A stretch of 44,701 bases of DNA, taken from NCBI GenBank assembly GCA_004322535.1, contig SCUZ01000093.1, forward strand, positions 1 through 44,701, given 5' to 3'. Made by a program: the position numbers and the translations under genes. Position 1 is the stretch's first letter. Each line of letters starts with the position of its first letter. The notes beneath the pieces were generated by a model. The model was not told the DNA's origin. It did not search any database and worked only from the letters and a program-made list of their open reading frames with translations. The DNA is from Rugosibacter sp. (GTDB lineage: Bacteria; Pseudomonadota; Gammaproteobacteria; Burkholderiales; Rhodocyclaceae). Positions 35,692-41,988 of the stretch are shown here, in pieces.

Positions 35692-35711
35692 TCGGCGCTG
35701 CCAATACGCCG
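35692..35711 (+). repeat. Degenerate copy of dispersed repeat (downstream of chrA)
   Basis: TCGGCGCTGCCAATACGCCG matches the forward repeat at 16 of 20 positions. It is in opposite orientation to the perfect copy upstream of chrA, so the gene is bracketed by inverted copies. The rest of 35712-35899 holds no gene or clear signal. Confidence 0.35.
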
Positions 35712-35899
35712 ATCTGAAGTACACAGATAAAGGTGCAGACGATAACGCGCTTTTTTTTGCGCCACACGACGCGTGGAAAATGGGTTTTCCTACAGCTTCA
35801 ACGTCTGACATAACCGGCTGGTGCGGCTTCATCGCGCTAGTCCGTATCGATGAATGGGTTGGGTGCCTGCGCAGTGTTGGTAGACAAGTGGTCGTTAGA

Positions 35900-35921
35900 T
35901 ATGTACAGTATGGCGTACATA
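35900..35921. promoter_or_regulatory. Candidate YefM operator
   Basis: TATGTAC (35900-35906), eight bases, then GTACATA (35915-35921) form an inverted repeat containing TGTAC half-sites like those bound by YefM antitoxins. It sits just before AAGGAG and the antitoxin ATG, where autorepression would act. Confidence 0.65.
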
Positions 35922-35935
35922 TAAGGAGCCCCGCT

Positions 35936-36187
35936 ATGGATGCAATTACTTACACCACTGTTCGTGCAAATCTTGCCAACGCAATGGATCGCGTTTGCGA
36001 CGACCATGAAGCCCTGATAATCACTCGCAACGGAGAGCAGTCCGTCGTAATGCTCTCGCTCGAAGACTATAAGGCGCTGGAAGAAACTGCCTACCTCTTG
36101 CGCACGCCGGCTAATGCCAAGCGTCTTCTATCGGCCGTTGAACAACTAAACGCCGGCAAAGGCGTTGAGCAGAAGTTGGCCAAGTGA
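35936..36187 (+). CDS. yefM: YefM-family antitoxin
   Basis: An 83-residue Phd/YefM antitoxin that binds YoeB and represses its own operon. It has ITYTTVRANLANAMDRVCDDHEALIITRNG and VVMLSLEDYKALEETAYLL, the full family length. The frame is open from 35645, but AAGGAG at 35923-35928 selects the ATG at 35936. It overlaps yoeB by four bases. Confidence 0.94.
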   Translation: MDAITYTTVRANLANAMDRVCDDHEALIITRNGEQSVVMLSLEDYKALEETAYLLRTPANAKRLLSAVEQLNAGKGVEQKLAK

Positions 36188-36438
36188 AACTGATTTTTGC
36201 TGACGAGGCATGGGAAGACTACCTGTATTGGCAAAAGCAAGACAAGCGCATGGTGGAGCGAATTAACAAGCTGATACGCGAGACGCAGCGCGAACCCTTC
36301 GCGGGCGTGGGCAAACCCGAGCCTTTGAAGCATGCGCTTTCAGGGCTCTGGTCACGCCGAATAACAGATGAGCATCGCATGATTTATCGCGTCGAGAATG
36401 ATGCACTGATGATCGCTCAGTTGCGCTTCCATTACTAA
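36184..36438 (+). CDS. yoeB: YoeB-family mRNA interferase toxin
   Basis: An 84-residue RelE/YoeB toxin that cleaves mRNA on the ribosome. The catalytic Glu lies in GVGKPEPLKH, the Arg in RRITDEHRMIYRV, and the C-terminal RFHY holds the general acid His and the end Tyr, so it looks active. Start is GTG overlapping the antitoxin stop. Its stop is three bases before the outermost attC of the integron array, in opposite orientation to the cassette genes. Confidence 0.94.
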   Translation: MKLIFADEAWEDYLYWQKQDKRMVERINKLIRETQREPFAGVGKPEPLKHALSGLWSRRITDEHRMIYRVENDALMIAQLRFHY

Positions 36439-36441
36439 GGC

Positions 36442-36514
36442 TCCCAACGTCGAGCTTGAGGGGCGCGGAGCCGGCTTGCCGGCGGAGCGTCCCTCTCGAA
36501 GCGTTTGTTAGTCC
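36442..36514 (-). repeat. attC site 6 (outermost)
   Basis: An imperfect palindrome: core CCCAACG at the left, GTTTGTTAG at the right, and between them GGGGCG...GAGCGTCCC arms with CCGGC-TTG-CCGG at the centre. It belongs to the HEPN-like cassette gene at 36517. Confidence 0.85.
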
Positions 36515-36516
36515 GG

Positions 36517-37083
36517 TTATATCTGTTGGGCTGCTTGGTTCGCTGCATTTATGAAGCCTTTTGAAAGCTCTACGTAATCGAGCGCGGCTATTTCCGATGG
36601 GTCAAAATCAGTAGCGTGGGCTGCTTGATTGCGCAAGTTTCGCAGATCGTAGTAGAGCGCAATCTCTTCTGGCGCAAGAAGATGATCCTTCGTGATAACC
36701 CCGATAACGTGACGGGAAGGGGTTTTATCGAGACCGGGAGGCAAGAGGTCGCGAGAGTTTGCAAGCCTAAGAAGAGCAACTTCAACTGCCCTCCATGCTT
36801 CAAGGATGGCGGCGCGTGGGTGACGAGCCGCGAGCTCAAGTAACGGATCAGTTTGAGCTCGAGTGGCTGGTGTTGTTGGTGCAGTTGGCTCTCTTGTTTC
36901 GATCTCAACGCGTAGAGAGCGAACTTCGCGATCAAATTCTGCCTCGACCGGTCCGGCCTTGAGTTTCTTGACGAGCCGGAGAAGCTCGCGCAGCTCGGCC
37001 CTCATAAGCCACGCAACAATAACAAGCGAAAGTGGCCACGCGAGTGACTCAATGAGCTTAGATATAAAAGTTAATGAGTCCAT
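36517..37083 (-). CDS. Cassette 6: membrane-anchored HEPN-motif protein
   Basis: A 188-residue protein with one N-terminal membrane helix (about 6-27), a charged linker (30-80) and a helical C-terminal domain. The segment YYDLRNLRNQAAHATDFD contains RNQAAH, the R-x4-H pattern (R followed by a polar residue) of HEPN RNase domains, preceded by EAWRAVEVALLRLA. It resembles DUF4145-like HEPN proteins. HEPN proteins often act as toxins or in phage defence. Function here is inferred from the motif and the integron setting only. The attC follows its stop by a few bases. Confidence 0.75.
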   Translation of the reverse strand: MDSLTFISKLIESLAWPLSLVIVAWLMRAELRELLRLVKKLKAGPVEAEFDREVRSLRVEIETREPTAPTTPATRAQTDPLLELAARHPRAAILEAWRAVEVALLRLANSRDLLPPGLDKTPSRHVIGVITKDHLLAPEEIALYYDLRNLRNQAAHATDFDPSEIAALDYVELSKGFINAANQAAQQI

Positions 37084-37093
37084 ATTCGTGAGA

Positions 37094-37162
37094 GGCTAAC
37101 GTAGAGGTGACCGGCGCTGCGCGGCTTTATCGCGCACCGTCCGGTGGAATGATGGGTTGGGC
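37094..37162 (-). repeat. attC site 5
   Basis: GGCTAAC at 37094-37100 and GTTGGGC at 37156-37162, with complementary GACCGGCG.../...CCGGTGG arms and a GCGCGGC...CGCGC centre. On the minus strand the first core is GCCCAAC, a perfect RYYYAAC. Confidence 0.88.
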
Positions 37163-37169
37163 ATTGGCA

Positions 37170-37577
37170 TCATTTGGAGCAAACCCGCAACCGTTTTGGA
37201 TGGCGGTTTTTGGATAAAGCTACTACCCCATCAGCAAAGCGGCTCGATGCATTTTCTCGACAATAGTTTTCCGCCCACGAAAGTAACGAATATGCTTTCT
37301 CTTCACTCGGGAATATGTCGCAGGTATCTTTAGTTGACATGTTGTAGCCAGTTTGAAACCCGAGAAGATACATGAGGTATCCTTGAGTCTCCGTAGCGTA
37401 TCCAACAGAATCTATTCCCAGCGAACGAGCTTTTTCCATTGACGCTACGAATTGCGGACACATGACACCACCAGTGCCGCCTCCCAACCAGAAATGACCT
37501 TCAGTATCTGCAGAGCGAGCATGCTGCGTGCTCAACGACAGTACCGCAAATGCAAAAAGTGTGTGGATAATTTTCAT
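37170..37577 (-). CDS. Cassette 5: secreted Cys-containing protein of unknown function
   Basis: A 135-residue protein with a signal peptide ending HARSA near residue 22. The mature part has four Cys (MCPQF, KDTCDIF, ENYCREN, LRVCSK), so disulfides are likely, and the spacing GYLMYLLGFQTGYN...C...WAENYCREN recalls small secreted proteins often found in integron cassettes, with slight similarity to Rap1a/Tai-type folds. I cannot assign a function. The ORF ends just before attC 5. Confidence 0.7.
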   Translation of the reverse strand: MKIIHTLFAFAVLSLSTQHARSADTEGHFWLGGGTGGVMCPQFVASMEKARSLGIDSVGYATETQGYLMYLLGFQTGYNMSTKDTCDIFPSEEKAYSLLSWAENYCRENASSRFADGVVALSKNRHPKRLRVCSK

Positions 37578-37597
37578 GTGGTTCTCCGGCTCATGAT

Positions 37598-37668
37598 GCC
37601 CAACGTAGAAGTAAGGGGCGATCCGCCGGCATTATCGGCGGAGCGTCCCCTTGACTGCCGGGTTGGGG
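37598..37668 (-). repeat. attC site 4
   Basis: GCCCAAC at 37598-37604 and GTTGGGG at 37662-37668, with AAGGGGCGATCCGCCGG...CGGCGGAGCGTCCCCTT arms. It is the end of the two-gene cassette. Confidence 0.88.
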
Positions 37669-37752
37669 GTGGTGCGATGAATATGCACTGGAGCGATTGC
37701 GCTGTGCATAACGCTCCGGCCTACCCAGCCGGCAAATGCGATTGCGGATGGG

Positions 37753-38040
37753 CTAAAGCTGAGCATGTATGGTGGAAAAGGCACTATCACCGCGCTTGTA
37801 TTTTGGGCGCGCACCTGCGAAGTGTTCTGAGAGCGCGGTTAATCCGCGTATTTCGTTGACGTGAAACAACTTCCAGCCAACATACTCGCCAGACTCGCTT
37901 CCTCCGCGCACTTGATAAGCGCGAAGCGCGGGATGGCCCTTGGTATCAATGCCGTAGGTGTGTGGTTCAACGACACGAGAGAAGCCGTCGTAAGTGAACG
38001 AGAGCAACTGGAGATTTTTAATAGATGAGCTTATTGGCAT
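37753..38040 (-). CDS. Cassette 4, second gene: WYL-like small protein
   Basis: A 95-residue protein starting MPISSSIKNLQLLSFTYDGF. The core VVEPHTYGIDTKGHPALRAYQ, then SGEYVGWKLFHV and PKYKRGDSAFSTIHAQL, is a recognisable conserved small family related to WYL-type ligand-binding domains and frequent in mobile regions. A longer in-frame start exists, but GGAG about nine bases upstream supports 38040. No biochemical role is known. It is 26 bases downstream of the small membrane protein. Confidence 0.7.
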   Translation of the reverse strand: MPISSSIKNLQLLSFTYDGFSRVVEPHTYGIDTKGHPALRAYQVRGGSESGEYVGWKLFHVNEIRGLTALSEHFAGARPKYKRGDSAFSTIHAQL

Positions 38041-38066
38041 GGCTGAAACTCCTATGTTGAACAAGA

Positions 38067-38222
38067 TTAAGAGTCTCCGAATTGAAGACCTAGGCCAACA
38101 AGCACACCAATAAACGCACTCCAGAAACCGAAAATCCAGAAACCGATCAAGCCAAGAATCGTAGCTATAGGGACAGTAATGAGAGCAAATATGGCACCAA
38201 GAATTGTTAGGACTGTGACCAT
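38067..38222 (-). CDS. Cassette 4, first gene: 51-residue membrane protein
   Basis: A small hydrophobic protein, MVTVLTILGAIFALITVPIA then TILGLIGFWIFGFWSAF and so on, with two short membrane helices and an acidic end FGDS. The ATG at 38222 lies seven bases inside the cassette from attC 3. A longer frame begins inside attC 3 and is rejected. The two-gene cassette (this plus the WYL-like gene) is notable since most cassettes carry one gene. Function unknown; a two-component toxic or sensing unit is possible. Confidence 0.6.
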   Translation of the reverse strand: MVTVLTILGAIFALITVPIATILGLIGFWIFGFWSAFIGVLVGLGLQFGDS

Positions 38223-38227
38223 AGAAA

Positions 38228-38322
38228 CCCCCAACGTTCGAGGTAAGCGGGCGCCAACGGCGTACCACCGGCCCGGGCCTGGTGGCCCGCCGTTGGCGCT
38301 CCGCTTGACCGAGGGGTTAGCC
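38228..38322 (-). repeat. attC site 3
   Basis: CCCCAAC at 38229-38235 and GTTAGCC at 38316-38322; long arms AGCGGGCGCCAACGGCG...CGCCGTTGGCGCTCCGCT make this the longest attC here (95 bases). The stop codon of the cassette gene is inside the core site. Confidence 0.88.
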
Positions 38323-39069
38323 GTCATTGGCGCCTGCGGCCGCGTGAGTACCCTTAAGCCAACCCGCAACAAGGCTTCGCATAAGTCGCACCGCGTCTCG
38401 TTGATGCATCGGATTGGTGGGGGGATCGCCACGGTCCTTTCCGTGCCGCGCCGCTTTACCTAGCGCTGTATAGCTGTTCGCGGTTCGGGTAAAGAGTTTT
38501 GATTCAGCCCGACCAATCCATCCATCAGCGTACATGCGGCTTCCGGCGTTTGCCTCGACCAATTCAAAGACGAGATACAGCTCAGACCAACTTGGGGCCG
38601 GGCGGCCAACAAGTGCAAGTGCATCTGCCTTTGCTCGGTTTCGCGTTGCCTCTCGCAGGAGTTGATCCATCAATCCCTTTCGACCGTCTTCGTGTGTCAC
38701 GCCGTTCACGGAGATCGTGACATGGCCAGCCTTGCACCGCATTTCGGCAGAACTAACTTGAATTACTGTGTTCGCGACCTCGCCGATCGCATCGATGCCA
38801 TAGAAGCCGCCGCCTTCGAATTCAAGCGGGCGATATCCATCGATGAGTACGCTTGCGGCGCCGTTGATGAGACCCAGAAAGTCGACCGCAAGTTCTTCAA
38901 CTCGTTCATGCGTTGTGCCAGCGACGGACGTTGAGATTTGGAGAAAGTGCCTGTCTCCTCGCTTCACTACCGTTACCGGTGATCCGTCGAGGTAGATGGG
39001 CAAGTCTTCGAGGTCAAATGCGTGGCCTTTAAGGGGAACAATCCAAGCAGAAATCTGACGGCTGGTCAC
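38317..39069 (-). CDS. Cassette 3: hypothetical 250-residue protein
   Basis: A soluble-looking protein starting MTSRQISAWIVPLKGHAFDL. The first half is likely beta-rich (DGSPVTVVKRGDRHFLQIS), the second half helical, with the motif TALGKAARHGKDRGDPPTNPMH near the C-terminus. A similar ARHG...P.NPM element occurs in several cassette or defence-island proteins, but I cannot name a family. The stop codon lies in the attC 3 core. Confidence 0.65.
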   Translation of the reverse strand: MTSRQISAWIVPLKGHAFDLEDLPIYLDGSPVTVVKRGDRHFLQISTSVAGTTHERVEELAVDFLGLINGAASVLIDGYRPLEFEGGGFYGIDAIGEVANTVIQVSSAEMRCKAGHVTISVNGVTHEDGRKGLMDQLLREATRNRAKADALALVGRPAPSWSELYLVFELVEANAGSRMYADGWIGRAESKLFTRTANSYTALGKAARHGKDRGDPPTNPMHQRDAVRLMRSLVAGWLKGTHAAAGANDG

Positions 39070-39086
39070 GGTGGTTGCTCTATGAC

Positions 39087-39152
39087 GGCTAACGTGGAGT
39101 TGAGGCGCCTGCGCGGCCTTTCGCGCAGGTCGTCTCGAACGCAGGGTTAGGT
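39087..39152 (-). repeat. attC site 2
   Basis: GGCTAAC at 39087-39093 and GTTAGGT at 39146-39152, with GAGTTGAGGCGCCTGCGCGG...CGCGCAGGTCGTCTCGAAC arms. Almost the same as attC 1 (about six differences in 66 bases). Confidence 0.9.
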
Positions 39153-39159
39153 GCTGTTG

Positions 39160-39849
39160 TCATTTCAATAGCGCTATCAGACCCGCAGCAACTGCTGCAA
39201 CAGCACCGCTTCCCAGTATTGGGACAATTACGTACTGGAACCACCATTTTGCACCGCCGATATCGTTGGCTTGAATCACCTTTGTCTCTTTCGCAGGTGG
39301 TTCTTTGTAGATGTCTTCCAAACACTTCCGGTATGTGGCAAGAATTTGACCTACGGCTTTTCTATACGCGGACAGGTAGTCGGTGTCAGGAGCAACTGAA
39401 ATCGAGCAGTTAATGAACAAGCCAGGATCAGAATGATCGATGTGGCACTCAAGCGCGCTCTCTACGCGAAGAAGTAAGGCATCGCGGTAGCGTTCAGCAA
39501 AATGCTGGAGGTTGATGGGAAGGTGCCAATCAACATAGTCGAAGCAAAGGACAATGATGAGTTCAGATTGGTCGTTGGCCTTCTTGATTTCGGCGAAATT
39601 GATCTGACGAAAGTCAGATCGTGGAGATTGAATATTTATAGAGATGCCGTTTGGCAGATCGGAAGGCCGAACATCCCTGAAGTCGTGAACAAACAGGTGT
39701 TGGCATATGCGATCCCGTTCGTCTGACGTGCAGTCCGCGAGGTACCGATACTTCCCGTTGAAGGGCGGGTCAGAGAAATGACAAGACACAACCCGTTTCC
39801 CAACGCGAAATGTTTCGTTGTCCATTAGTTCAAACGCGAGAGCGGGCAT
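39160..39849 (-). CDS. Cassette 2: hypothetical protein with C-terminal membrane helix
   Basis: A 229-residue protein. The soluble part includes FSDPPFNGKYRYLADC and SELIIVLCFDYVDWHLPINLQHFAERYRDALLLR; a single helix at about 206-228 (FQYVIVPILGSGAVAAVAAGLIALL) anchors the C-terminus. No family recognised. Tail-anchored architecture could suit a membrane-acting effector, but that is speculation. Confidence 0.65.
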   Translation of the reverse strand: MPALAFELMDNETFRVGKRVVSCHFSDPPFNGKYRYLADCTSDERDRICQHLFVHDFRDVRPSDLPNGISINIQSPRSDFRQINFAEIKKANDQSELIIVLCFDYVDWHLPINLQHFAERYRDALLLRVESALECHIDHSDPGLFINCSISVAPDTDYLSAYRKAVGQILATYRKCLEDIYKEPPAKETKVIQANDIGGAKWWFQYVIVPILGSGAVAAVAAGLIALLK

Positions 39850-39860
39850 ATCGGAACAGC

Positions 39861-39926
39861 ACCTAACGTGGAGTTGAGGCGCCTGCGCGGCTTTTCGCGC
39901 AGGTCGCCTCGAACGTAGTGTTAGGT
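39861..39926 (-). repeat. attC site 1 (proximal)
   Basis: ACCTAAC at 39861-39867 and GTTAGGT at 39920-39926: both cores match consensus exactly. The stop codon TAA of cassette 1 is inside the right-hand core. Confidence 0.9.
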
Positions 39927-40646
39927 TTCACTTGCCGACTCCCCAGGAAAGTGATGATGTGAAACCCAAATTGCCGTTGTGTTGATGATGCTCTGGCAGA
40001 AGGCAACCATGTCGGAGGCGATCTTTATCAGACCCTCACGTCGCTTTGTCGCCAATGACTGAAGTACATGGGGATATTCCTTTGGGTCATCGCCATTCAG
40101 CGGCACAAGCTTCGGTTCATAACCACATTCTGAAGCCATACTGATCAGTGAAAGATCGAATTCAGCATCGGACCTTGGAAAAGAGTGTCCATGCAGGTAC
40201 ACGTTCCTTATCAAATAGTGCTCGCTTAGTTGCTCATCGATTAGCTTTCTACTCGCGTGACGTCCATCTTTTGACATGAGTCCGTCTTCTTCCATGCGCT
40301 TGAGGAAGCGTGGAAAGGCGTCCCGAATGCGTAGCAACTCGTAGAAGAAGAGTTTGGTGAGGAGAAAGTATCGCCGTTCGCCTTCGCGAGCATTGGCCGG
40401 CGGGTACGTGGCGATCGCGGCGAGGTCAGACAGAACCAACTCCAAATTCTCCATGACGTCTTGAATGTCCGTTACGATCTTCAGATATGACATAGACACA
40501 CGAAGCTCAAACGGCAGTGTTTCAGTGACCTCCACGGAGTGAGTGTCTTCGTCAAAGCGGACCTTGTCTGGGAAGAACGTGGAAAACGTCTTCAGATGCT
40601 CGGCCAGCGATTCCGGTAGCTCTATCTGTGGGATAGCGTGCGCCAT
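39921..40646 (-). CDS. Cassette 1: HEPN-motif-containing hypothetical protein
   Basis: A 241-residue mostly helical protein, the cassette nearest attI and so probably the last acquired. The segment SEHYLIRNVYLHGHSF carries RNVYLH, again R-x4-H with a polar second residue, and the context (long helices, then RN...H) fits a HEPN-like nuclease fold, though no named family is recognised. Its ribosome-binding site is weak and formed partly by the core site GTTAGGT. Confidence 0.68.
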   Translation of the reverse strand: MAHAIPQIELPESLAEHLKTFSTFFPDKVRFDEDTHSVEVTETLPFELRVSMSYLKIVTDIQDVMENLELVLSDLAAIATYPPANAREGERRYFLLTKLFFYELLRIRDAFPRFLKRMEEDGLMSKDGRHASRKLIDEQLSEHYLIRNVYLHGHSFPRSDAEFDLSLISMASECGYEPKLVPLNGDDPKEYPHVLQSLATKRREGLIKIASDMVAFCQSIINTTAIWVSHHHFPGESASET

Positions 40647-40654
40647 AGTGTGAA

Positions 40655-40740
40655 ACCTAACGTGAAGTAGACACCCTAACCGGTGTATATTCTGACCACA
40701 GCAGGTGTCTAACTTGGTTCATCTTGATTTATCTAACTGA
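40655..40740 (-). other. attI-like recombination site
   Basis: The recombining core ACCTAAC is at 40655-40661. Three more CTAAC elements (40676-40680, 40709-40713, 40733-40737) lie toward the integrase and could be its accessory binding sites, as in other attI sites. The segment separates the first cassette from the integrase fragment. Confidence 0.65.
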
Positions 40741-40772
40741 AAAATTAAATATATTTTGATTGTATTTTGGAA

Positions 40773-40919
40773 ATGCCGACTCAAGACACCCCGGTGATCA
40801 ACTCGCCACCCAAACTGCTGGACCAGGTGCGTGACAAGCTGCGGGTGAAACATTCCAGCATCCGTACTGAAAGTGTTTATGTCGATTGGATTAAACGATT
40901 TATTCGTCATTTTGGCAAG
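40773..40919 (+). pseudogene. intI: Truncated integron integrase, N-terminal fragment
   Basis: Residues 1-49 match the start of IntI tyrosine recombinases: PPKLLDQVRDKLRVKHSSIRT, then ESVYVDWIKRFIRHFGK, the N-terminal SAM-like DNA-binding part. Similarity ends at the FGKR residues near 40919; the frame then runs on into unrelated sequence to 41045. The catalytic domain is absent. The neighbouring patatin gene stops at 40960, so the deletion joined it to the integron. A weak TTGATT -35 at 40724 could once have served it. Confidence 0.85.
40890..40918 (-). promoter_or_regulatory. Candidate cassette promoter Pc inside intI fragment
   Basis: On the minus strand TTGCCA (complement of 40918-40913) and TTTAAT (40895-40890) are 17 bases apart; each matches consensus at five of six positions. 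It points toward the cassettes from within the integrase coding sequence, the usual place for Pc. Confidence 0.6.
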
Positions 40920-40959
40920 CGCCGGCGGAGGCACGAACAACCAAAGATCAGCTTTCGAT

Positions 40960-41988
40960 TTATCGCGATGCGGTCAATGCCTGCAGCACCTCAGGATCAA
41001 GCGCGGCAAGTTGCCGCTGCGTATGTGCATATCCAATGGCGATGATCTCTTCGGTGCGGCCGAATTCGAGGAAGCGGATGTGGCCAAGCGGCGGTTGAAT
41101 GATGATGTCCGGCTGGTCGATATGCAGGCGCGTTTGCGTGATGCTCGTTTCCATGATGTTGATGGAGGCCAGCAGCACTTCAAAGATGCTGGGCAGCGGC
41201 TCCTCACGCGCGAGCCAGCGCAAGAGCTGGGTGCGGCCCGGCGCATCGCTGGCGAGCAGTTTTTGCTTGAGGCTCTGCATCGTCTGGGTATAGCGGCCCA
41301 TCCAGACTGAACGCGGGCCTGGATCGCTTTCCTCATTGCTCGCGACGGGCATCAGCGGTTTGAGGTTTTTGCCATTCACGATCTGGTGGTTGAGGTCGAC
41401 GGCAATAACGAACTCGGCGCCCATGGCGTGCACTACTCTGGCCGGCACCGGATTGACCAGCCCGCCATCCACCAGAATCTGCCCGTTGCGCCGCACAGGG
41501 GTGAAAATGCCAGGCACTGAAATGCTGGCGCGCACGGCTTCGATGATGTCGCCCCTGCGGATGACCACTTCTTTGCCGCTGATCAGATCGCTGGCTACGG
41601 CGGCGAAGGCGATAGGCAGAGCTTCAATATCGTCCGCATGAATGTGGCTGCGCACGAGTGCGCTGACTTTCGCCCCGTCAAGCAAGCCAGACCGGGGCAG
41701 CACGACATCGAAAAAAGAGGCGGTCTTTTTCCAGTCAAAGCCGAGAAAAGAGCTTTCCAGTTCATTGAGTTTGCCGGCGGCATGGACTGCACCGATCAAT
41801 GCGCCCATGCTGGTTCCCGCGATGTAATCGATTTTAATGCCGGCGTCTTCGATGGCACGGATGACGCCGACATGCGCAAGACCCCGCGCGGAGCCGCTGC
41901 CTAGGGCAAGGCCAATGCGCGGACGGCTGTGACCGCTTGCCACCGCATCAGTCGTCCTTGCTGGGTGGCGCTTTAGAGGATGCTGCAC
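40960..41988 (-). CDS. RssA-type patatin-like esterase
   Basis: A 342-residue patatin-fold hydrolase. The oxyanion loop GSGSARGLAHVG is at 30-41, the nucleophile Ser60 is in GTSMG, and the Asp is in LVDGGLVNPVPA. A C-terminal region of about 100 residues follows the catalytic domain. No signal peptide is seen. It overlaps the phasin-like gene upstream by 41 bases. Lipid ester hydrolysis is expected; the substrate is unknown. Confidence 0.87.
   Translation of the reverse strand: MQHPLKRHPARTTDAVASGHSRPRIGLALGSGSARGLAHVGVIRAIEDAGIKIDYIAGTSMGALIGAVHAAGKLNELESSFLGFDWKKTASFFDVVLPRSGLLDGAKVSALVRSHIHADDIEALPIAFAAVASDLISGKEVVIRRGDIIEAVRASISVPGIFTPVRRNGQILVDGGLVNPVPARVVHAMGAEFVIAVDLNHQIVNGKNLKPLMPVASNEESDPGPRSVWMGRYTQTMQSLKQKLLASDAPGRTQLLRWLAREEPLPSIFEVLLASINIMETSITQTRLHIDQPDIIIQPPLGHIRFLEFGRTEEIIAIGYAHTQRQLAALDPEVLQALTASR

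Larger units (their letters stand above)
36442..40918 (-). mobile_element. Relic chromosomal integron (cassette array, truncated integrase)
   Basis: The element reads leftward on the minus strand. It has an attI-like site at 40655-40740, six attC sites each just after a minus-strand gene, and a divergent integrase fragment at 40773. Between the sites are six cassettes with unrelated genes. All attC sites share the orientation in which the gene precedes CTAAC and the next cassette follows GTTRRRY, judged by comparison with the aadA-type attC. With the integrase lost, cassettes could be moved only by an integrase supplied elsewhere. Confidence 0.88.

Noticed and set aside
35700-35898. Possible seventh attC left of yefM (AACG near 35800, GTTAGAT near 35893)
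   Set aside because: The arms between the two cores do not pair convincingly and the spacing is about 100 bases; not enough to call.
37753-38268. 171-codon version of the WYL-like gene
   Set aside because: The N-terminal part reads out of frame across the 51-residue gene and attC 3; homology and the GGAG site begin at 38040.
38067-38432. 121-codon version of the small membrane protein
   Set aside because: The upstream part reads through attC 3 into cassette 3; the real gene is the 51-codon frame from 38222.
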